Of a stretch of DNA of 12,594 bases, positions 4,949-11,666 are shown in pieces. The stretch is taken from positions 1-12,594 of the forward strand of contig CAYSIX010000116.1 of NCBI GenBank assembly GCA_964431205.1, given 5' to 3'. Position 1 is the stretch's first letter. Each line of letters begins with the position of its first letter. Source of the stretch: CAYSIX01 sp964431205 (lineage in GTDB: Bacteria > Planctomycetota > Phycisphaerae > Phycisphaerales > Phycisphaeraceae). The translations under genes were made by a program, and so were the position numbers. A model generated the notes under the pieces. It searched no databases, was not told the origin of the DNA, and worked only from the letters and a program-made list of their open reading frames with translations.

Positions 4949-7801
4949 ATGACCGTGGAGCGACACTTTCTGGGCTGGGACGCGCCGGCGCTGCCGCGGA
5001 TCGCGGCGTGGCTGATCGAGCGGGCGGGTTCGGCCCGGCCGATCGACCTGAGCGACACGGTGGTGGTGATGCCGACGCGCCGAGCGGGGCGGCGTCTGAC
5101 CGAGCGGCTGGCGGAGCTGGCGGGTGACGGGGGCTTGCTGACACCGCGGGTCGTGACCGCCGGGGCGTTGCCGGAGGAGCTGTACGAGCCCGAGGCGCCA
5201 CTGGCCGGCGAGCTGGAACGGACGCTGGCGCGGCTGCACGCGCTGCGACGGGCAGGCCCGGCCGAGGTCGCGGCGCTGCTGCCGCACCCGCCGGATCGCG
5301 GCGACCTGGCCGGCGGGTGGGCCCTGGCCGTGCGCTTGAACCGCGTGGCGGACGAGCTGGCGGCGTGGGGGCTGACCGCGGCCGAGGTGCGCGACCGCAT
5401 GCGCCGCGGCGAGCTGGGCCTGGACGTGGACGACACCGCCCGCTGGGACGTGCTGGCGGCGCTCGACGCGGCGTATGAAGCGACGCTCGACGCCCGGGGC
5501 CTGGCGGACCGGCAGGCGGCGAGGCGGACGGCGCTGCGCGGCGGCCGATGCCGCGGCAACCATCACGTCGTGCTGGCGGTGGCGGACCTGAACCGGCTGA
5601 CGGTGGCGATGCTGGAGCGGGCGGTCGAGGCGGGCGCGCCGGTGACGGCGCTGGTCCACGCGCCAAGTGAGCACGCCGACGGCTTCGATCGCTTCGGTGC
5701 GCTGGTTCCGACGTACTGGTCGGCGCAGGCGGTGCCGGCGGACGTCGGTGAGCTGCGGATCGTGGACCGGGTGACGGATCAGCCGGCCGCGGTCGCGGCG
5801 CGGCTGGCGGAGCTGAGCGAGGCCGAGCCGATCGCGCCGTCGCGCGTGACGGTCGGCCTGGGCGACGAGGCGCAGGGCGAGGCGGTGCGGCGGACGCTGG
5901 GGCTCGTCGAGACGCCGGCACGCGTGACGGCCGGGACACCGTGGTCGCGATCGCGACCGGCGACGCTGCTGGCCGCGCTCGCCGCCTTCGCAGACGGTCA
6001 GCGGTTCGACGACTTCGCGGCGATGCTGCGTCACCCGGACCTCGAGGCGTGGCTGCTCGCGACGCTGGGCGAGCCGACCGCCGCGAAGATCCCGGACTGG
6101 ATCGGTCTGCTCGATCGATACGCCACGGATCACCTTCAGGCGACGCTGAGTGAGACCTGGCTGGGCGACCCCGAGGTCCGCGAGCCGCTGGCTGAGCTGT
6201 ATCGGCAGGTGCGGACGCTGCTGCCGCGCGACGCGGGCGACGTCCGCCCCTGGCCTCAGTGGACCGAAGCGATCGGCGACGCGGTGCGACGTGTGTACGA
6301 GGCGGCGGCGCCGGGCGAGGAGGACGGGCCGACGCGCGACGCGCTGCTCGGGGCGCTCGAGGCGCTGGGCGAGGCGTTGGGTGAGCAGGCGTCGTTGCCG
6401 CGAGGCGAGCCGACGCCGGCGGTGAATCTTGCGGGGGCCGTGCGCCTGACGCTGGCGCAGCTCGAGCGGGCCGTGCTTCCTCCGGATGAAACCGGTGAGG
6501 CGATCGAGCTGGTGGGTTTTCTGGAGCTGCCGTCGGACGGGGCCGAGCACGTGATCGTGACGTCGATGAACGAGGGCCACGTGCCGTCGACGCGGCACGC
6601 CGACGCGCTGCTGCCCGACACGCTGCGCAAGCGGCTGGGGATGGCGGACGCGGCGCGTCAGCACGCGCGCGACCTGTACCTGCTGCGTGCGGCGGCGGGG
6701 GGGCGGCGGACCGTGACGCTGCTGACGGCGCGACGCGACGGCGCCGGCGACCCGCTGACGCCCAGCCGGCTGCTGCTGGCGTGCGATGCGGACGAGCGGC
6801 TGGCGCGCATCGAGCGATTCTACGGTGAGTCCCACAACCATGAGCCCGCGCCCGCGCTGTTGGCCCCGTCGCTCGACCCGCCCCCGCTCACCTTGCCCCT
6901 GACCGCGGCGACCGAGCACCGGGTCCGTGATCGGCTGGCCGACCTGCGCGTGACCGATTTCCGCGCGTACCTCGACTGCCCCTACCGGTTCTACCTGCGT
7001 CGGATCGTCGAGCTCGAGCGCGTGGATGACACGGCCCGCGAGCTGGAGGGCCGACAGTTCGGCGACCTGGCGCACGACGTGCTCAAGGCGTTCGGCAGGC
7101 ACGAGGTGGCCGGCAGCACCGACCCCGAAGCGATCCGCGGGTTCCTTCACGACACGCTCGACGCCGAGGTGCGCAAGCGCTACGGCACGGCGCCGCGCGT
7201 CGCGGTCCGCCTTCAGCAGCAGGAGCTGCGGCGTCGGCTGGACCGCTTCGCCGAGGTGCACGCCGACGACGTGCGCGCCGGCTGGCGGGTGATCTCCGAT
7301 TACGTCGAGCACCAGTTTGAGTGGCGGCCCGAGCCGGGCGTGCGCATCACCGGCCGGATCGATCGCATCGACCGGAACGAAGCCACCGGCGCCTGCCGCC
7401 TGATCGACTACAAGACCGGCGATACGACCAAAGAACCCGAGCAGGAGCACCGCAAGGGGCCGAGGGACGACAAGCGCTGGATCGACCTGCAACTGCCGCT
7501 GTACGAGAGGTTGGCGCGTGAGGCGGGGATCGTCGGCGAGGTCGAGCTGGCGTACATGGCGATCGGTTCAAAGCTCGCGGAGATCGGGCTCAAGCGGGCG
7601 AAGTGGAGCGCGGAAGACCTGGGGACCGCGATCGAGACGGTGCACGAGGTCATCGGATCGATCCGGGCTGGGCGGTTCTGGCCGCCGCGCGATCCGGGCT
7701 GGGCGGACGAGTTCAGCGGGCTGTGCCTGGAGGGGGTGTTCGGGCGGGAGCTGATGCTGGAGGCGACGGGGCAAGCGATCGCCGGGGGAGGTGCGGGATG
7801 A
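4949..7801 (+). CDS. addB: AddB-like helicase-fold/PD-(D/E)XK nuclease subunit
   Basis: The B subunit of an AddAB-type end-resection enzyme, 950 residues. The N-terminus has VVVMPTRRAGRRL (38-50) where a Walker A would sit, as I recall for the alphaproteobacterial AddB type, so ATP hydrolysis here is unlikely. VIVTSMNEGHVPS in the middle resembles the inactivated helicase motif 'LGGLNEGTWP' of AddB proteins. The C-terminal nuclease is complete: H709 (FGDLAH), D805 (ITGRIDRID), D820 and K822 (LIDYKTGD), and Q848/Y852 (LQLPLY). C677 (DCPYRFYL) matches the first iron-sulfur Cys of AddB, but no later C-x-x-C-type cluster follows. An Fe-S cluster like that of Bacillus subtilis AddB is therefore probably absent. 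It overlaps addA by four bases (ATGA), so the two are likely translationally coupled. ATG at 4949 has no clear Shine-Dalgarno site. Confidence 0.85.
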   Translation: MTVERHFLGWDAPALPRIAAWLIERAGSARPIDLSDTVVVMPTRRAGRRLTERLAELAGDGGLLTPRVVTAGALPEELYEPEAPLAGELERTLARLHALRRAGPAEVAALLPHPPDRGDLAGGWALAVRLNRVADELAAWGLTAAEVRDRMRRGELGLDVDDTARWDVLAALDAAYEATLDARGLADRQAARRTALRGGRCRGNHHVVLAVADLNRLTVAMLERAVEAGAPVTALVHAPSEHADGFDRFGALVPTYWSAQAVPADVGELRIVDRVTDQPAAVAARLAELSEAEPIAPSRVTVGLGDEAQGEAVRRTLGLVETPARVTAGTPWSRSRPATLLAALAAFADGQRFDDFAAMLRHPDLEAWLLATLGEPTAAKIPDWIGLLDRYATDHLQATLSETWLGDPEVREPLAELYRQVRTLLPRDAGDVRPWPQWTEAIGDAVRRVYEAAAPGEEDGPTRDALLGALEALGEALGEQASLPRGEPTPAVNLAGAVRLTLAQLERAVLPPDETGEAIELVGFLELPSDGAEHVIVTSMNEGHVPSTRHADALLPDTLRKRLGMADAARQHARDLYLLRAAAGGRRTVTLLTARRDGAGDPLTPSRLLLACDADERLARIERFYGESHNHEPAPALLAPSLDPPPLTLPLTAATEHRVRDRLADLRVTDFRAYLDCPYRFYLRRIVELERVDDTARELEGRQFGDLAHDVLKAFGRHEVAGSTDPEAIRGFLHDTLDAEVRKRYGTAPRVAVRLQQQELRRRLDRFAEVHADDVRAGWRVISDYVEHQFEWRPEPGVRITGRIDRIDRNEATGACRLIDYKTGDTTKEPEQEHRKGPRDDKRWIDLQLPLYERLAREAGIVGEVELAYMAIGSKLAEIGLKRAKWSAEDLGTAIETVHEVIGSIRAGRFWPPRDPGWADEFSGLCLEGVFGRELMLEATGQAIAGGGAG
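7784..7791 (+). promoter_or_regulatory. Shine-Dalgarno site of addA inside addB
   Basis: GGGGGAGG lies 6 bases before ATG at 7798, within the last codons of addB. It fixes the addA start against the longer open frame that begins at 7603. Confidence 0.65.
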
Positions 7802-10800
7802 ACCGTGCGGAAGCGACGGCGTGCCCGCATCGTTTGATCCGCGCGTCGGCGGGGTCGGGCAAGACGTACGACCTGAGCAGCCGGTACCTGGGCTTGCTCG
7901 CGCGCGGGGCCGAGCCGCGATCGATCCTGGCCACGACGTTCACGCGCAAGGCGGCGGGGGAGATCCTCGGCCGGGTGCTGACGCGGCTGGTCGAGGCGTG
8001 TGGTGATCAGGCGGCGGCGATGCGGTTGGGGGCGGACGCCGGGGTGCCAAGGCTGACGGCCGCACGCTGCCGCGAGATGCTCGACGGTTTGTGCCGGGGA
8101 TTGGACCGGGTGAGCATCGCGACGATCGACGCGTGGTTTGCGCGGATCGGACGGTCGTTCGCGTGGGAGCTGGGGCTGACGCCGGACGCGACGCCGGCGG
8201 GCCGGGACGATCCGCTCGTCGTGCGGCTGCGGCTGCGCGCGGTCGAGGCGATGCTCGCCGACGCCGCCGAATCCGACACCGCGTTTCAGACGCTGATCGA
8301 CCTGCTGCGTCGTGTGCACCACGACCGGGCCAGGCGGTCGGTGACCGAGGCGCTGGACACGCTCGTGGCGAGCCTGCACGCGATCTATCGTGAATACCCG
8401 GACCGCGGGCTGTGGACGGCGATGGACGTCCCGCCGGGCGAGCTGGACCGGGCGGAGCTGCAGGAAGCCATCGCGGCGCTCGACGGCCTGGACGGGGACG
8501 CCCCGAACGGGCACTTCCGCAACGCGCTGGAGAGCAAGCGGAACGCGGCCCGCGTTCAGGATTGGGAAGCGTTCCTCAAGGGCACGTTCTTCCGCGAGTT
8601 CGACGAGCCGACGCCGACGTATCGACGCACACCCTTTCCGGGCACGTGGCTCGCCGCGCTGCGCCCGCTGTACGCCCACGCCCGCGCGGCGCTGGTCGCG
8701 CGCCTCGCCGAGCAGAACGCCGCGACCTATGAGTTGCTGCGCACGTTCGACGCGCACTTTCTCCACCTGCTCGAGGCGCAGCGCATCGAGCTGTTCGACG
8801 AGCTGACCCGCGCCCTGGCGCGGACGCTGCCGAGCCGGGACGAGCTGTACTACCGGCTCGACGGCGTGGTGCATCACGTGCTGCTCGACGAGTTCCAGGA
8901 CACCAGCGACGAGCAGTACGCCGTGCTCCGCCCGCTGATCGAGGAGGTCGCGTCGCAGGCCGACGGACGCAGCCTGTTCTGCGTCGGGGACGTCAAGCAG
9001 GCGATCTACGGGTGGCGCGGCGGGCGGGCGGAGGTGTTCGATCGCCTCGAGGGGGACCTGAACCTGCCGCCCGAGGCGATCCAGACCAAGCCGACCAGCT
9101 ACCGCTGTTGCGCCGCGGTGCTCGAGGCGGTCAACACGGTGTTTCCCGCGCTCGACGCGCTGCCGCTGCACAAGAGCAAGCCACACCTGGAAGCGGTGGC
9201 GGCGCAGTGGAGCGAGGGGTTCGAGCCGCACGAGCCGGCGGACCCGGATCGGCCCGGCTACGTCGAGCTGGTGACGACGCGGCGGGACGCGGACGCGGAC
9301 GAAGCCGGCGAGTCGAAGGGCGAAGACGACGGCTCGCCCGCGCTGGCCGATGCGCACTGGCTGCACGTGGCCGAGCGCGTCGAGGCCTTGGCCGAGGCGC
9401 ACCCGACGCGGAGCCTCGGCGTGCTGGTCGGGCGGAACAAGACCGCGGCGCTGCTGCTGAGCCTGCTGCGTCAGCGCGGGCTGGAGGCGAGCGCCGAGAG
9501 CGGCGTGGCGCTGACCGACGACGCGACGGTGCAGTCGGTGCTGGCGGCGTTGCGGCTGGCCGATCACCCGGCGAGCTCGGTGGACGCGTTCCACGTGGCG
9601 CACTCGCCGATGGGGCGCGTGGCGGCGCAGGAGGACCACGCCGGCCCCGCGGGACGGTCCCTGGGCCGACGGGTGCGGCGGGCGCTGGCGGCCGAGGGCT
9701 ACGCCGCGTTGCTGAGCCGCTGGGCCCGGGCGCTGGCGCCGTCGTGCGATGCGCGGGCGGTGCTGCGGCTGGAGCAGCTCGTGCAACTGGCCGAGCAGTA
9801 CCAGCCGCACGCGACGCTGCGCCCCGGCGACTTCGTGCGCTTCGTCGAGCAGTCGGCGGTCGAGCAGCCCACGCCGGCACGCCTCCAGGTCATGACGGTC
9901 TACAAGGCCAAGGGCCTGGGGTTCGACATCGTGGTCCTGCCGGAGCTGGAGCGGACGCTGGGCGGCGACAGCTCCGAGGTGAACGTGCTCCGGGACCAGG
10001 CGACCGGCGCCGCACGCGCGATCGTGCGACGGGGCAACGAGACGACCCGGGCGCTGCATCCGCTGCTGCAAGAGGCGCACGAGCAGGCGACGGCGGCGGG
10101 GTTCCGTGACGACCTGTCGGTGCTGTACGTGGCGATGACGCGGGCCCGCCACGCCGTCCACCTGTGGGTCAAACCGTTGAAGTCGGCCACCAGAAACGGC
10201 AAACCGACGGGCAAGCCCACGTCGAGCGGCCTGTCGAACCTCTGCTACGCGTCGATCCTGCGCCAGACCCTGGCCGGGGCCAACCCGACCCTTGACGAAC
10301 AGGCGACGCTGTGGTCGTGCGGCGACCCGGCGTGGGACGAGCGCCTCGCCGACCCGGCGCCCGCCACGCCGCCCCCGCCGGAGCCCGGCCCGATCCGCGT
10401 GCGGCTGCGGCGCGCTCAGCCGGCCACCGTCGTGGCGCCCCGACGGCCGTCGCACGCCCGCGACGCCGCACCGGCCGTCGCCGAGCTGCTGGGCGTCGAG
10501 GATCGGGCGGGTCGCGACATCGGCACGCTGATCCACGAGTGGCTGGCGCGGGTCGGTTTCCTCGACGAGCCGGACGCCGTGCCGGACGACGCGGCCCTGC
10601 GACGCCTCGGCCGTCGGGTGCTGCCTCAGCACGGTGACGCGTGGGTGGGCGCCCGGCTCAAGGAGTTTCACGAGATGCTGCGAAAACCGAACCTCGCCGC
10701 CGCGCTATGTCGGGCCGGTGCCGACGAGCTGTGGCGCGAGCGGGCGTTCACCGTGACGGTCGATGGGCAGACCGTCAACGGCGTGTTCGACCGCGTGACC

Positions 10801-11019
10801 CTGCGCCGCGACGGGGCGAGCGGTCGGGTGACCGAGGCCCGGCTGATCGACTTCAAGACCGATCGTGTGGGCCCGGGTGAGCTCGACGCCGTCGTCGAGC
10901 GCCATCGCTTGCAACTCGAGGCGTACCGCGCCGCTTTGGCCCGGTTGCTGGGCCTGCCGGCCGAGCGCATCGCCGCCGAGCTGCTCATGCTCCGCGCCGA
11001 CGCGGTCGTCGCCCTCTGA
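7798..11019 (+). CDS. addA: AddA-like UvrD-family helicase-nuclease
   Basis: The motor subunit of the AddAB-type complex, 1073 residues. It is a superfamily 1A helicase with Walker A ASAGSGKT (K22), motif Ia ATTFTRKAAGE (45-55), Walker B LLDEFQDT (D364/E365), motif III VGDVKQAIYGWRG (396-408), motif V MTVYKAKG (699-706) and motif VI LYVAMTRAR (R784). The C-terminal PD-(D/E)XK nuclease has H913 (IGTLIH), D998 (GVFDRV), D1018 and K1020 (LIDFKTD), and Q1039/Y1043. All key residues of both activities are present. With AddB it would unwind and trim double-strand ends to load the recombinase. Gene order addB-addA with a 4-base overlap is typical. The 65 codons upstream of ATG 7798 in this frame are addB shadow. 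Recombinational repair is the known family role; a Chi-like recognition sequence cannot be inferred here. Confidence 0.92.
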   Translation: MNRAEATACPHRLIRASAGSGKTYDLSSRYLGLLARGAEPRSILATTFTRKAAGEILGRVLTRLVEACGDQAAAMRLGADAGVPRLTAARCREMLDGLCRGLDRVSIATIDAWFARIGRSFAWELGLTPDATPAGRDDPLVVRLRLRAVEAMLADAAESDTAFQTLIDLLRRVHHDRARRSVTEALDTLVASLHAIYREYPDRGLWTAMDVPPGELDRAELQEAIAALDGLDGDAPNGHFRNALESKRNAARVQDWEAFLKGTFFREFDEPTPTYRRTPFPGTWLAALRPLYAHARAALVARLAEQNAATYELLRTFDAHFLHLLEAQRIELFDELTRALARTLPSRDELYYRLDGVVHHVLLDEFQDTSDEQYAVLRPLIEEVASQADGRSLFCVGDVKQAIYGWRGGRAEVFDRLEGDLNLPPEAIQTKPTSYRCCAAVLEAVNTVFPALDALPLHKSKPHLEAVAAQWSEGFEPHEPADPDRPGYVELVTTRRDADADEAGESKGEDDGSPALADAHWLHVAERVEALAEAHPTRSLGVLVGRNKTAALLLSLLRQRGLEASAESGVALTDDATVQSVLAALRLADHPASSVDAFHVAHSPMGRVAAQEDHAGPAGRSLGRRVRRALAAEGYAALLSRWARALAPSCDARAVLRLEQLVQLAEQYQPHATLRPGDFVRFVEQSAVEQPTPARLQVMTVYKAKGLGFDIVVLPELERTLGGDSSEVNVLRDQATGAARAIVRRGNETTRALHPLLQEAHEQATAAGFRDDLSVLYVAMTRARHAVHLWVKPLKSATRNGKPTGKPTSSGLSNLCYASILRQTLAGANPTLDEQATLWSCGDPAWDERLADPAPATPPPPEPGPIRVRLRRAQPATVVAPRRPSHARDAAPAVAELLGVEDRAGRDIGTLIHEWLARVGFLDEPDAVPDDAALRRLGRRVLPQHGDAWVGARLKEFHEMLRKPNLAAALCRAGADELWRERAFTVTVDGQTVNGVFDRVTLRRDGASGRVTEARLIDFKTDRVGPGELDAVVERHRLQLEAYRAALARLLGLPAERIAAELLMLRADAVVAL

Positions 11020-11072
11020 CGCCCGCCCCGCTTTTGGATACCCCCTCGTGCCGCGATGGGCAGAAAGGGGGG

Positions 11073-11095
11073 CGTCTCCCGGACGGGGCGAGACG
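11073..11095. repeat. Inverted repeat CGTCTC/GAGACG downstream of addA
   Basis: CGTCTC at 11073-11078 pairs with GAGACG at 11090-11095, and two more CC/GG pairs are possible across a one-base bulge. It starts 53 bases after the addA stop. On the plus strand no T-run follows, so an intrinsic terminator is not supported. It may be a 3' end structure or chance. Confidence 0.35.
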
Positions 11096-11256
11096 AGAAA
11101 CGATGCTGCGGTGCGCATCGGCGGTGACAAGTCGGCGTGCGGTTCCGGCCAGCCGGTTCGAGCGAAACGTCGAGGCGTTTTTGCGTGAGGCGACCTCTGG
11201 CGCGCGCACGGGCACGCCGCCCCGGTCCGTTAAAGAAAGCAGGTGGGAGCGGTCGC

Positions 11257-11291
11257 GTTGAACGTGGAACGTTCAAGGTTCAAAGTGCAAT
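11257..11291. repeat. Five tandem heptamers of GTTSAAN type
   Basis: GTTGAAC, GTGGAAC, GTTCAAG, GTTCAAA and GTGCAAT run in exact 7-base phase. The array also contains a 7-bp inverted repeat, TTGAACG (11258-11264) and CGTTCAA (11270-11276). It lies between genes in a spacer poorer in GC than its surroundings. Confidence 0.7.
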
Positions 11292-11349
11292 GGGGCCGTG
11301 GTGCCCGGAAGGCTGGAAACATCAATGCCATGTCTCGCTTGGTCGCTCG

Positions 11350-11385
11350 TCACGGGCCACCGGCCACGGGACCACTGGTCACGTT
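11350..11385. repeat. Tandem heptamers of YCACNGG type
   Basis: TCACGGG, CCACCGG and CCACGGG are contiguous. They are followed after one extra A by CCACTGG and then TCACGTT. This is the same 7-base period as the array 60 bases upstream, but with an unrelated unit. Confidence 0.6.
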
Positions 11386-11409
11386 TGGGCGAGCGCGCCG
11401 CGAAAACCA

Positions 11410-11443
11410 GACCAGTTTCCCGACCAGTTCGAGACCAGTTTCC
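11410..11443. repeat. Three tandem GACCAGTTTCC repeats
   Basis: GACCAGTTTCCC (11410-11421), GACCAGTTCGA (11422-11432) and GACCAGTTTCC (11433-11443) follow each other with units of 12, 11 and 11 bases. All three share GACCAGTT. The array is too short to call iterons and no replication gene is nearby. Confidence 0.7.
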
Positions 11444-11651
11444 GGACGAGCGGGGAAAGGCGGGAGTCGGAAGCAGCAGATCGCCGGATCACACACCACC
11501 CCACTCAACGACCCGATCTCATCCGGTGGATCCGGCCGATCGTGTGAGCCGGCTAGAACCGAATGCGTTTGGACGGCCGGAGCATGGGCGGGGGTTCGCG
11601 CGGTCGCCGGGCGGATCGCGGTTCATCGGGAATCGGGCGGTGGCCGACCGC

Positions 11652-11657
11652 TAGAAT
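11652..11657 (+). promoter_or_regulatory. Possible -10 element of the cysteine desulfurase gene
   Basis: TAGAAT matches TATAAT in five of six bases and ends 9 bases before ATG at 11667. Transcription starting about 7 bases downstream would give an almost leaderless message. No Shine-Dalgarno site and no clear -35 box are visible. Confidence 0.35.
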
Positions 11658-11666
11658 CCGGGCGTC

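Larger units (their letters stand above)
11020..11666. other. Repeat-rich intergenic region without a convincing gene
   Basis: These 647 bases separate addA from the cysteine desulfurase. Short open frames exist (for example 11034-11261), but none has a recognisable product, a good ribosome site or codon use like the neighbours. The stretch holds an inverted repeat at 11073-11095, two heptamer arrays (11257-11291, 11350-11385), and an array of 11-12 base units (11410-11443). Part of it (about 11220-11520) looks poorer in GC than the genes. No tRNA-like fold was found. Confidence 0.7.

Noticed and set aside
4802..7492. Minus-strand open frame of 896 codons opposite addB
   Set aside because: It is an antisense shadow of addB running into the TPR gene, with biased composition and no recognisable motif.
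7408..10671. Minus-strand open frame of 1087 codons opposite addB/addA
   Set aside because: Its product is low-complexity (Arg/Gln/Val/His-rich) with no domain, and it lies opposite a complete helicase-nuclease. Such frames arise from GC-rich codon bias.
11150..11166. GGTTCGAGC resembling a tRNA T-loop
   Set aside because: No matching T-stem, anticodon arm or acceptor stem can be built around it.
11034..11261. 75-codon open frame after addA, and others to 11654
   Set aside because: No recognisable product, arginine/serine-rich composition, no ribosome site, and some overlap the tandem repeats. The region is treated as non-coding.
11410..11443. Tandem repeats as iterons of a replication origin or a CRISPR array
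   Set aside because: Only three short units with no unique spacers between them, no cas or replication initiator gene nearby, and no AT-rich unwinding region.
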